Part shown: positions 1 to 6,735 of the stretch, piece by piece
How the letters are laid out: the number at the start of each line of letters is the position of its first letter
How positions within the stretch are numbered: the first letter of the stretch is position 1
Source: Candidatus Methanosuratincola petrocarbonis (ex Vanwonterghem et al. 2016)
GTDB lineage: Archaea; Thermoproteota; Methanomethylicia; Methanomethylicales; Methanomethylicaceae
Direction of reading: 5' to 3'
NCBI GenBank assembly: GCA_001717015.1
Contig: MAGV01000045.1
Span: 1 to 10,765, forward strand
Length of the DNA stretch: 10,765 bases
Translations under genes and position numbers: made by a program
Notes under the pieces: model-generated
What the model was told of the DNA's origin: nothing
What the model saw: the letters and a program-made list of their open reading frames with translations, nothing else
Databases searched by the model: none

Positions 1-430
1 CATGGGACAAGCTAATCTCACTGCCCATGAGCATTCCGGCCACCCGGAAGTCTACGATAATCCTCGCTCCCGTGGTGGCATAGCAGCGCCGGTTGTACAA
101 ACCTTGCCATATCGCGTCCCGGTCATTTGCTCTGCACCACACAGCAGTCAAACCGGCAGTGTAGTCCGTAGGCGGATACCCGCATTTCACATGATCACCC
201 GGCCAGCTATAATGCATGTCACCGCCGCCAACGAACCCGAGTCTAAGTCCCTCTTGTAAAGCATTTTGCACGAAGCCTTTTGAGCACGCATCTTCGTGCA
301 ACTGCCGGGCTTGCTCTCGACACGTCGTCCAGGTGCTCACATAATCGGGGTGGTTCCAGTTGTAGTTCCTAATAGGATGTGGGGGATGGGCAGAGAAATG
401 TAGTCTATCGGGCGTCCAGAAACCTTGCCG
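1..430 (-). pseudogene. C-terminal fragment of a DUF3604 (CehA/McbA-like) metallohydrolase, runs off the left edge
   Basis: A minus-strand frame is open from just after a TAA at 431-433 to the window edge, without a plausible start codon. The translation carries features I recognise from the C-terminal part of DUF3604 (PHP-like CehA/McbA family) proteins. These are a histidine-rich HPPHP segment followed by NYNW and HPDY, then the block QNALQEGLRLGFVGGGD followed by MH, and finally RRCYATTGARIIVDF near the edge. The family binds metals through histidines and aspartates and is thought to hydrolyse phospho- or carbamate-type esters. The N-terminal half, with the first metal ligands, is absent. 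Upstream, another frame is occupied by a sugar-binding-protein fragment, and the two meet near 375-400 with a one-base frame offset. I infer a relic joined by deletion. Recognition of the family is fairly sure; the exact left boundary is not. Confidence 0.7.
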
Positions 431-1100
431 TTAGCTATATCCTGTCTACGCTGCAAGCACAAGATCTCGAAGTACGGAATTCCACGTCCGAACATCGCTG
501 CATCCCAACTGTTGAAGAGCTCCCATCTCTTCGTGGCGCTCATCCCTACGACTTCCCTGGGCATGACCCCGGAATCCATAAGCTTTCTGACAAATCTCAA
601 GGCCTCCGCCACCTTCTCTTGCGTCCAAAGGAGTTCGCCCTCGGGCGACACTATCTGCGGAGCATTGTTGTTCAGCATAAGAAACTCCCAGAGTTCCGCG
701 TTGTACCCTGGCATGACGAAACCGTATTGGGTTCGCCCGTCAGGCAACTTCTTCGTTAGCTTCTTGGCCGCTTCGAAGAACTCGTCCCAAGTCCAGCCCG
801 TTCGTTGGACGCTTCTCCAGTCGATCTTGGCAGCCTCCAAGAGCTCGCGGTTTCCACCGAATGTCCAAATCCCAGCGTGTAGAGGAATTCCACACAGCTT
901 CCCGTCGATGACAAAACCTTTGAGCGTTACCTGACAGTAGTCGGCCTTCTCATCCGGCGTGAGGTACTCATCCATAGGCACCAGGAGCCCGGTCTTGAGA
1001 TACTTGGGTTCTGGGTTGCACCAGTACACATCCGGAGGATCGCCTGCGTTCAAGGCGATTTCGAACTTCTGGGGGCCATCATTCCATGCTAGGAATTCGT
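376..1100 (-). pseudogene. Middle fragment of an extracellular sugar-binding protein (ABC family 1)
   Basis: This part of a 317-codon minus-strand frame (337-1290) matches the centre of carbohydrate ABC transporter solute-binding proteins. The block KFEIALNAGDPPDVYW is the classic start of lobe I. It is followed by LVPMDEYLTPDE, the pocket-region GIPLHAGIWTFGGNRELLEAA, a WTWDEFFEAAKKL block, and a late DYISLPIP block. About 240 residues of the family are present. A normal member has about 420-450 residues with a signal peptide. Here the N-terminal 70 or so residues are replaced by transposase sequence, and the C-terminal 130-150 residues are replaced by a short unrelated tail ending at 337. 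Without a signal peptide it could not work in transport, so I call it a remnant although the frame is open. The neighbouring relics support decay. Confidence 0.75.
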
Positions 1101-1290
1101 ACTCCACGTTATTGGCTACTATGGTCATGCTCGTACGATATAGAAGACTCCTTAGCCCCGGCCGCCCCCGTTTGGAAACGGTCCTCTGCCCTCTCTTTTG
1201 CCCCGAGCTCTGCTCGACGAGGTTATATCCAGCCAGCTTCTGAATCTGCTTCCAGTGACTATACCTACGGAAATCTCCTAGCGAGAGCAT
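1100..1290 (-). pseudogene. C-terminal fragment of an IS110-family transposase, fused in frame to the sugar-binding-protein remnant
   Basis: The first 60 or so codons of the 337-1290 frame do not look like a binding-protein start. They carry the conserved C-terminal (Transposase_20, IS116/IS110/IS902) signature: HWKQIQKLAGYNLVEQSSG followed by KRGQRTVSKRGRPGLRSLLY and a final TIVANN helix. In IS110 transposases this domain holds the catalytic serine region that works with the N-terminal DEDD domain. The DEDD half and both element ends are missing, so the piece is inactive. An in-frame TGA lies just before the apparent ATG at 1290, and no Shine-Dalgarno site precedes it. The switch to binding-protein sequence occurs near codons 62-68 (about 1088-1105) without loss of frame. 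I am confident of the family, less so of the exact boundary. Confidence 0.7.
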
Positions 1291-1329
1291 TGTTCATATG
1301 TATATGTAGCTGACCACCATCGTGCGGAC

Positions 1330-1504
1330 GAGGAAACCATTGGCTAGGCTCATACTCAATTAGGTCAGCCACTGACCCGACAACTGCACTCGGTCGGTGA
1401 ACGCAGGCCTTGAGGTTGGTCAGGTTTGTTACGCCGCTAAGCACTAACACCGACTTAATTCCCAAGGAGACAGCCATCTGGATGTCCGTGTGGACGCCAA
1501 ACGC
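1330..1504 (-). pseudogene. C-terminal fragment of a NagD-like HAD phosphatase
   Basis: The minus strand encodes HTDIQMAVSLGIKSVLVLSG followed by VTNLTNLKACVHRPSAVVGS and VADLIEYEP. This is the C-terminal end of NagD/AraL-type HAD-superfamily phosphatases. The HTDI segment corresponds to motif IV (usually GD..xTDI.xA), and the LVLSGVT and SVADLI blocks are typical of the final strands and helix. The Gly-Asp pair expected just before HTDI is missing: the frame reads F-G-V and stops at a TGA at 1505-1507. Loss of that motif IV aspartate and everything N-terminal makes it inactive. After LIEYEP the frame drifts into unrelated residues to a stop at 1265. The break at about 1500 coincides with the first TnpB-like residue on the other strand, so this is a junction, not gradual decay. 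Confidence 0.6.
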
Positions 1505-2198
1505 TCAGAAACTTGCCACGAGGGCCTTTCGTGCTTGTGAGAAGGTTCTATACAGCAGAGGAGGCAAGGCGAAGAGGGTGCGGTTTGAGGGCAGAAATCA
1601 GCTCGGTAATGTGGAATCTAAAGGCAACGCCACCGTCATCAGGTCGCGGGAAGACCATGTGGAGTGGAAAGGCCTTCGGCTATCTGCGGTCATAGACCGC
1701 CGAGACCCTGTGATCATTCACGGTCTTTCGTCCCGGGTTAAGTACGTGCGTCTGGTACTACGGAAGATCGGAGGAAGGCACCGCTTCTTTGTCCAGCTCA
1801 TTTGCGAAGGGCTCCCGTACCGGAAGGAGAAGAATCGTCCGGAAGAGGGTGTAGTTGGTCTGTACATCGGCCCTTCCACTGTCGCTGTGGCGGGGGACGA
1901 GAAGGCTTTTCTTACCCATTTCTGCTCTGAGCTTGAGCCCAAGGAGCGCAAGATCCGCATCCTCGGGCGGAAGCTAGATCGTCAGAGGAGAGCAGGCAAT
2001 CCCCATGATTACAATTCGGACGGCACGGCAAAGCCCGGTGCCAAGCGGTGGGAAAAGTCACGGCGCTATCTGCATACCCGAGATGAACCTGCTAAGACCC
2101 ACCGAAGACTTGCCGGCCATCGCAGGACTCTGCACGGAAAGCTCGTAAACGTGATCCTCGGCACGGGCGACACCTTCTTACCGGAGAGGCTATCCTAA
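1500..2198 (+). pseudogene. TnpB (IS200/IS605-type OrfB) fragment with a lost RuvC aspartate
   Basis: From about residue 31 of a 262-codon frame that begins at 1410, the protein matches IS605-type TnpB, an RNA-guided nuclease that helps retain its insertion sequence. Visible blocks are AQKLATRAFRACEKVL, KYVRLVLRKIGGRHRFFVQL, the RuvC-I strand VGLYIGPSTVAV, the bridge-helix-like region LEPKERKIRILGRKLDRQRR, and HRRLAGHRRTLHGKLVN. The RuvC-I motif in the family is GLDIGPS; here the catalytic Asp is Tyr (codon TAC at 1863-1865, one base from GAC). The frame stops at 2196-2198 right after ERLS, so RuvC-II (Glu), the zinc finger and RuvC-III (Asp) are missing. Removing one A at 2197-2198 would restore the family-like S-Y-K-A, but homology then fades. 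The first 30 codons are antisense to the HAD fragment. It is a dead relic. Confidence 0.8.
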
Positions 2199-2788
2199 CA
2201 AGGCCCGGGGTGTTGTAGCCTACCTGTCATGGGATGGCGAGAACCCGGGAGAGGCGAAGGCGGTTCTTCCTAGAACTCCCGGGCCCTTTTAGCCCTGGGG
2301 AGGTTCAGGTATGAACTCTCGCAGAATGTCCCGCACCAGGTAAGTGAGAGTCTTCCCGTCGAGACCCGCGGTTCCTACAAAAGCCTTGCAGCCCCCGGAA
2401 AAAGGCTGGCTCTTATAGCCATACACCAGGGGCGGCGCGTCGCTCGGCGACCCCGAGTTGCTGGCGGTGGACGGGGGAACCTGAAGAGCAGGAAAACAGT
2501 TGAGACCGGTCGAATTGCTTTCTCTGTTGGAGCTTCCGACCCGAGATCACAGGGTGCACAAAGAACTTACGGTCACGGCTGTCATAGGCTAGGCCGCCAA
2601 TCCGCCGGTCTTGACCCCACCGCAGGAGAACCGAAAGGACTTAAGAGGGACGGCTACCCAGGCGGCCGGGGGTCATGGCAGGAAGCTTTGACGCGGTCGC
2701 AAAGGGACAGGAAGGTGAAAGAATGTAACATCGGGTGCATTGAGCGCGTCGAGCACGTTGATCTGGGTTGAGGAGGAGCTCTCATACG
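2199..2788. other. 600-base stretch without a convincing gene; several hairpins and a start-less open frame
   Basis: No complete gene is visible. On the plus strand one frame is open from a TAG at 2271-2273 to a TGA at 2769-2771, about 165 codons, yet it has no start codon near its beginning and no recognisable protein family. Short stems are plentiful: CCCGGGAG at 2244-2251 with CTCCCGGG at 2276-2283; AGCCTT/AAGGCT at 2382-2407; TGGCT/AGCCA at 2407-2421; GTCGC/GCGAC at 2439-2451; and a longer interrupted stem at 2508-2541 (GGTCG/CGACC plus GCT/AGC). Purine-rich unpaired runs lie between the stems. The mix reminds me of the 5' ribozyme part of a bacterial group II intron, placed just before where its reverse-transcriptase gene would start, but I see no clear 5' GUGYG end or domain V. 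A protein relic is equally possible. Confidence 0.3.
2289..2426 (-). pseudogene. Possible small ORF or gene remnant of 45 codons, unrecognised
   Basis: A GTG at 2426-2424 opens a 45-codon minus-strand frame that ends in TAA at 2291-2289; the frame is open back to a TGA at 2549-2547. The translation looks protein-like, with alternating hydrophobic and charged residues (for example GTAGLDGKTLTYLVRDILRE) and a proline-rich tail. I do not recognise the family. No good Shine-Dalgarno site precedes the GTG. A second minus-strand frame upstream (about 2635-2460) also reads plausibly (GGLAYDSRDRKFFVHPVISG), so the two could be frames of one decayed gene. The same stretch is also covered by the stop-free plus-strand frame described for 2199-2788, so chance is a real alternative. 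Confidence 0.2.
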
Positions 2789-2801
2789 TGGAGGGGCTGC
2801 G

Positions 2802-3224
2802 ATGCGCATAGCGGCGGTAAGGGTCAGTAAGGAATTCCCTTTAGCGTTCAAGAATTACCCAGCTGATGCAGGCCATGATTTATATGCCACCAGGACGATG
2901 ATCCTTTGGCCTTTCGTGCCCGCAAAGATACCTCTGAACATCAGGGTAAGCATTCCCCCGGGAGTATTCGGGAGGGTGTGCGGCAGGTCAAGCGTGAGCG
3001 CCCGCGGCATATGCGTCATGCCGGGGACAGTTGACTCAGGCTACATCGGCCAGCTCTTCGCCGTTGCGGTGAACGTCACGCTCGTACCACGCAGAATCCG
3101 AGCCGGCGACCGCGTCGCCCAGCTAATCTTCATCCCGTTCTGTCCGGCCGAGATAGAGGAAGCGGATGTCCTCCCACCTACCGCACGCGGGGACAGAGGT
3201 TTGGGGTCGACGGGTAGCCGCTAG
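2802..3224 (+). CDS. dut: dUTP diphosphatase (trimeric dUTPase)
   Basis: This enzyme hydrolyses dUTP to dUMP and pyrophosphate, keeping uracil out of DNA and supplying the thymidylate precursor. The 140-residue product has the length of a trimeric dUTPase, and all five motifs are in order: motif 1 AGHDLYA (about residues 23-29), motif 2 GRSSVSARGI (about 61-70), motif 3 GTVDSGYIGQL (about 75-85) with the uracil-stacking Tyr and the Asp that activates water, motif 4 RAGDRVAQLIF (about 100-110), and the C-terminal motif 5 RGDRGLGSTG. Motif 5 usually reads RGxGGFGSTG, so the nucleotide-stacking Phe is Leu here; motif 1 has His where Tyr is common. The ATG follows GGAGGGG (2790-2796) with a 5-base gap. 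The gene stands alone between relics and a convergent operon. It could be chromosomal or phage-derived. Confidence 0.9.
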   Translation: MRIAAVRVSKEFPLAFKNYPADAGHDLYATRTMILWPFVPAKIPLNIRVSIPPGVFGRVCGRSSVSARGICVMPGTVDSGYIGQLFAVAVNVTLVPRRIRAGDRVAQLIFIPFCPAEIEEADVLPPTARGDRGLGSTGSR

Positions 3225-3323
3225 GGTCGCAGATCTTAACCCGATGACGTCGCTCGAGCTGTTATTGCCATTGCCAGCCTTAATCTTCTCCCCCCGGCCC
3301 CCTGCAGCCTCACGACGACTCTA

Positions 3324-3347
3324 CGCGCAGGACGGCGCTCCTGCGTG
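3324..3347. terminator. Stem-loop between convergent dut and kinase genes, candidate bidirectional terminator
   Basis: CGCAGGA at 3326-3332 pairs perfectly with TCCTGCG at 3339-3345 around a six-base loop. The stem can extend by a G-U and a C-G pair to 3324-3347. It sits 12 bases past the kinase stop and about 100 bases past the dut stop. Neither strand shows a T-run after the stem, so it is not a canonical intrinsic terminator; it may stabilise mRNA ends or work with Rho. Confidence 0.4.
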
Positions 3348-3358
3348 GCAAGGCAAGA

Positions 3359-4906
3359 TCACCCCATTAACTCGCGCCTCCTCTTGAATACCGGTTTCAA
3401 AGCCGGGTAGAGACTCTCGTAGATAGAGAACACAGCATTGTATCTCTCCTCCGACTCAACCACAGGTTCATGTACCCGCTCGATTCTGATGAAGCCATCG
3501 ACTTCAGAATAGTCTTGGGCTATCCCAAGGCCGACTAGTACAGTCATGGCCGCCCCGAGGCACGGTCCACTGGCACCTCCCTCCGGGACCACGACACTGC
3601 AAGCGCAGGTGTCCGCAAGAATCTGTGTCCATACTCTGCTTCTACTACCACCCCCGATGACTGTGAGCTTCTCAACCTTAGTCTGACTTGGTACTGCGTT
3701 CATCGCTTGCCGAATTCCGAAGCATACACCCTCTAACGTTGCCCGAATCATCTCATGCCGAGTGGTCTTGTCGGACAACCCGAAGAACACACCACATGCG
3801 TTCGGGTCCTTAAACGGGCTGCGCTCTCCGACCAGATATGGCAAGAAGACCAAGCCGTTGCAGCCTGGAAGAGTCCTTGCCATTGTCTCCTCCATGAGCA
3901 AGTACACGTCCGTTCCTGTCTCGTTCGCCACTCGCTTTTCCGATTCGCCCAGCGCATCTATGACCCAACGATAGGCTCGGCCAGCATTCAGTAGGGGAGC
4001 GACAAGAATGTAAAACTCCGGGTTGAGATCACACAGCGTGAAAAGCCCCTCAGACTCACCCGGCGGCAGTACCTTGCTGACCGTAGCAACCCAGCCTGTG
4101 GTACCGAGATAGCAGTGAGCTCTGTCGGGGGCTATGACCCCAGCACCCACGTTTGCGGTCCCAGCATCTCCGGCACCGCAGAAGACAGGGCACCCTGCAC
4201 TTAGCCCTGTCTCCTCCGCAGCCTCTTTGCTCACACATCCAACTCTCTGCGATGCAGAAAGAATGGGGGGCAGCAGGCTTGGTGATAAGCCCAGAGCTGC
4301 AATGAAGCTGTCATCCCAATTGCGAGTGTGAATGTTCATGAGCCCCGTCGTGGAACCGTTTGTGGGGTCAGTAGCGTGATACCCTGTCAACCGGTACGCC
4401 ACGTAATCTTTCGCGCCGCTTACCACCACTCGGGTAGACTTGTACACTTCTGGCTCATGTTCTTTCAGCCAAAGCAGCTTTGCTGCCGTGGTGGCTTGAT
4501 CGAACCAGTTGCCGCTGAAGTCCCTGATAGAATCCTGACCCATTTGACGAACTACCGCGGCAGCTTCTCGTATAGCGCGGGAATCCGAATACAGTATTGC
4601 GGGACGCAACGGACGCCCCGAGCCATCTAGAGGAAGGCAGTTCTCCATCTGGCCACTCAGCCCGATTCCCGTGATTGCCGCCGGTTCGACACCCTTGTCC
4701 CAGAGAACACGGCATCCACAAACGACGGCTCTCCACCAATCGTCCGCAGACTGTTCTGACCACCCCGGCACGGGTTCATAGGTTCGATATGGTTGGTCTG
4801 TTGAGCAGACTTGATTCCCGGACAAATCATAGACTACCATCTTCGTACTGCCGGTGCCGACATCGATCGCGAGTACCAGGTCGGTCGCGTGTAAGCAATC
4901 CTTCAC
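3359..4906 (-). CDS. FGGY-family carbohydrate kinase (xylulokinase-like)
   Basis: This cytoplasmic kinase transfers phosphate from ATP to a sugar or sugar alcohol. The 515-residue length fits the family (about 500). The N-terminal actin-like domain opens with LAIDVGTGSTKMVVYD (12-27). A substrate-region motif GLSGQMEN (82-89) follows, then ILYSDSRA (104-111). GAGDAGTANVG (244-254) carries the likely catalytic base Asp247. FLPYLVGERSPFKDPNACG (354-372) is the FGGY signature, and IGGGSRSRVWTQILAD (417-432) is the C-terminal ATP-site motif. True xylulokinases have GQMHG where this has GQMEN, so the substrate may differ. The start is GTG at 4906-4904, three bases after the stop of the upstream TrpA-like gene; its Shine-Dalgarno GGAGGG lies inside the end of that gene, implying coupled translation. 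It is the last gene of the operon. Family is certain, substrate is not. Confidence 0.88.
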   Translation of the reverse strand: MKDCLHATDLVLAIDVGTGSTKMVVYDLSGNQVCSTDQPYRTYEPVPGWSEQSADDWWRAVVCGCRVLWDKGVEPAAITGIGLSGQMENCLPLDGSGRPLRPAILYSDSRAIREAAAVVRQMGQDSIRDFSGNWFDQATTAAKLLWLKEHEPEVYKSTRVVVSGAKDYVAYRLTGYHATDPTNGSTTGLMNIHTRNWDDSFIAALGLSPSLLPPILSASQRVGCVSKEAAEETGLSAGCPVFCGAGDAGTANVGAGVIAPDRAHCYLGTTGWVATVSKVLPPGESEGLFTLCDLNPEFYILVAPLLNAGRAYRWVIDALGESEKRVANETGTDVYLLMEETMARTLPGCNGLVFLPYLVGERSPFKDPNACGVFFGLSDKTTRHEMIRATLEGVCFGIRQAMNAVPSQTKVEKLTVIGGGSRSRVWTQILADTCACSVVVPEGGASGPCLGAAMTVLVGLGIAQDYSEVDGFIRIERVHEPVVESEERYNAVFSIYESLYPALKPVFKRRRELMG

Positions 4907-4909
4907 AGG

Positions 4910-5779
4910 TCATCCCTCCGTTGATTCAGGGCTACCTAGTCTTGTTGCAGCCCTGAGGCTGGCCACGAAGTGACCTATTCCTGTCCAATCTCGTCTAGAA
5001 ACGTATTCGACTATTGCAGAGCCTACTATGGCTCCTTCGAATCCAAGTCGGATGACTGTCGCAACATCTTCTGGACCTCTTAGGCCGAACCCCAGAGCTT
5101 GCGGTAGATTCGGTCGAACCTGCCGGATTCGCCTGGAAAGAGCACCAATGGCTTTGAGGCAGATCCCAGTATGGCTGCCCGTTGAACCACCGTGGCTCCG
5201 TATGTAAGCAAAACCAGCAGCTCTTGATGCCGTATTCTCTATCTGTCTTCCATCCATGGAGGGATCAAAAAGCCTGATGGATGTGAGGCCGTCGAGTTCC
5301 TGTAGCTCTTCCTCATGGGCGTCCGGTATCAAGACCGCGTCAATCCCTATAGACTTGCACTTGCGAACCAGATTGTGGGAGTCCGTCAGTAGGTCTTCGC
5401 GGTAACCCATCAGCACTATCGGCCGTGGCACGCTGGATCTTATTGTTTCAAGAAGGTTCCAGGCCACGTCGTGGAGTCCCCTGAACGGCGGGGTCCGCAC
5501 TGCTTGGCTGGTGAGCCCGGTTGTTCTCATCAAGGCTGCGCATGCTCGGTAATGTGATTCCCTGATAACCGGCCCGTCAAGATACGGGTTAACGGAAGGC
5601 CAACCGAGCTCGATAATGTCTACCCCTCCTCCAGCGTTGGCTAGAACCCTTGCCACACGCACTGTATCATCCCAGGACGGATCCCCCAAGGTCAGATAGG
5701 CTACGAGGACCCCCCGCCCGTCGGATTTCGTCTGGTAGAAGCAGTTCTCAAGCGATGAGGATGCGGGCACTCCCATCAT
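4910..5779 (-). CDS. Tryptophan-synthase-alpha-like TIM-barrel protein, probable sugar-phosphate lyase/aldolase
   Basis: The 289-residue protein follows the TrpA barrel: LVAYLTLGDPSWDDT (25-39); IIELGWPSVNPYLDGP (55-70) with Glu57 and Asp68 matching the catalytic Glu49 and Asp60 of Salmonella TrpA; IPDAHEEE (151-158); AYIRSHGGSTGSHTG (191-205); and phosphate-site blocks GFGLRGPEDV (230-239) and EGAIVGSAIVEYV (248-260). Differences from real TrpA are clear. PFSDPLADGP has become PSVNPYLDGP (Asp56 replaced by Asn64), and the YYNP loop used in TrpB contact is LMGYRED here. No trpB or other trp gene is present. The ATG overlaps the permease stop by one base (ATGA), with GGAGG upstream, and the kinase follows three bases later. 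TrpA cleaves indole-glycerol phosphate by retro-aldol chemistry to glyceraldehyde 3-phosphate. I infer a related cleavage of the phosphorylated sugar. Confidence 0.8.
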   Translation of the reverse strand: MMGVPASSSLENCFYQTKSDGRGVLVAYLTLGDPSWDDTVRVARVLANAGGGVDIIELGWPSVNPYLDGPVIRESHYRACAALMRTTGLTSQAVRTPPFRGLHDVAWNLLETIRSSVPRPIVLMGYREDLLTDSHNLVRKCKSIGIDAVLIPDAHEEELQELDGLTSIRLFDPSMDGRQIENTASRAAGFAYIRSHGGSTGSHTGICLKAIGALSRRIRQVRPNLPQALGFGLRGPEDVATVIRLGFEGAIVGSAIVEYVSRRDWTGIGHFVASLRAATRLGSPESTEG

Positions 5780-6735
5780 CAGCTATGCTCCTCCAAGCTT
5801 TGCATTATCACCGCCAGCACAACAATGGAGCCGGTTACGATGTCCTGCAAGAAGTAGGGTACATTGAGGATGGTGAGCCCATTCGCCAGGACTCCTATCA
5901 TCAGGCTGCCTATGAAGGTCCCCCATACGTTGGGGGCACCCTTCTTGAACGCAGTCATGCCAAGGAACACCGCAGCATAGGACTGCAGAAACAGACCTCC
6001 ACCAGCCGTAGGGTGTGCTGATCCCAATCGTGACGCCAGGACTATCCCTGTTGCAGCTGCAAGCAGAGCCGTCAGGCCGAAGGCCACAGTCTTGTCTCGA
6101 TTCACATTGATGCCGGTAAGTCTTGCAGCTACTGGATTTCCACCGATGGCGTAGAGCCTTCGTCCGAATTCGGTGTGCGAAAGGGTAAACGAGAAGATAA
6201 CCACGATTGCGAGCATCAGCATACTTGGCACAGGGATTGGACCGAGCGTACCCTGCCCGAACCACAAGAAGCTGTCTGGAATGCCCCCGAATACAGTAGC
6301 CCCACCGGTGTACCAGAAAGTGATCCCGCCAAGGACAGTGCCTGTCGCGAGCGTGGTGATAAAAGAGAAGATCCGGAAACGGGTAACCAGGTAGCCGTTG
6401 ACAAGACCGAACACGAAGGCTGCCGCGAGGGTGATAGCGATTGCAAGAGTCATGTTAATGCCGCCCACCACGAGTCCGGTGGCCAGTACACCCCCGAAAC
6501 TCGCCATCGCGCCAATGGACAGATCAAATTCCGCTACTGCTGTCACAATAGTCGCACCGGTGGATATAATGGCCAAGAGGGATATCTGACGAGTGATGTT
6601 GAGCATGTTGGCAACCGTCGGGAAGACCCTTGGACTGAGAATGGAAAAGCCCAGAATAATGCCTGCGAAGGCTACGAGCGTGCCATACTGCTTGATTGCC
6701 TGAATCCTACTATGCAACCGAATCACCTTCTCCAT
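5779..6735 (-). CDS. RbsC-type sugar ABC transporter permease
   Basis: This integral membrane protein forms the translocation channel of a ribose/xylose/AI-2-type importer (BPD_transp_2 family). With the start chosen here it has 318 residues and about ten hydrophobic segments. Family landmarks are NITRQISLLAIISTGATIVT, then AEFDLSIGAMASFGGVLATG, NGYLVTRFRIFSFITTLATG, the EFGRRLYAIGGNPVAARLTG coupling-helix region, and GSLMIGVLANGLTILNVPYF near the end. The open frame extends upstream to a GTG at 6801, but that would overlap the ATPase gene by 92 bases and add an atypical 22-residue extension. The ATG at 6735 (MEKVIRLHSRIQ) gives the normal length and a 26-base overlap. Its Shine-Dalgarno site is weak, so translation is probably coupled to the ATPase. 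Only one permease gene is present, so it should act as a homodimer. Confidence 0.9.
   Translation of the reverse strand: MEKVIRLHSRIQAIKQYGTLVAFAGIILGFSILSPRVFPTVANMLNITRQISLLAIISTGATIVTAVAEFDLSIGAMASFGGVLATGLVVGGINMTLAIAITLAAAFVFGLVNGYLVTRFRIFSFITTLATGTVLGGITFWYTGGATVFGGIPDSFLWFGQGTLGPIPVPSMLMLAIVVIFSFTLSHTEFGRRLYAIGGNPVAARLTGINVNRDKTVAFGLTALLAAATGIVLASRLGSAHPTAGGGLFLQSYAAVFLGMTAFKKGAPNVWGTFIGSLMIGVLANGLTILNVPYFLQDIVTGSIVVLAVIMQSLEEHS

Noticed and set aside
379..1313. Plus-strand open frames across the binding-protein and IS110 remnants (such as 425-934)
   Set aside because: They are antisense shadows of the recognisable minus-strand fragments and show no protein family features.
1410..1499. 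First 30 codons of the plus-strand TnpB frame as real TnpB sequence
   Set aside because: They are the antisense of the HAD fragment and show no TnpB-like residues; homology starts at about 1500.
4910..5779. Calling the TrpA-like gene trpA of tryptophan biosynthesis
   Set aside because: No trpB or other trp gene is adjacent, the operon is a sugar uptake and kinase set, and the TrpB-contact loop and one active-site Asp are changed.
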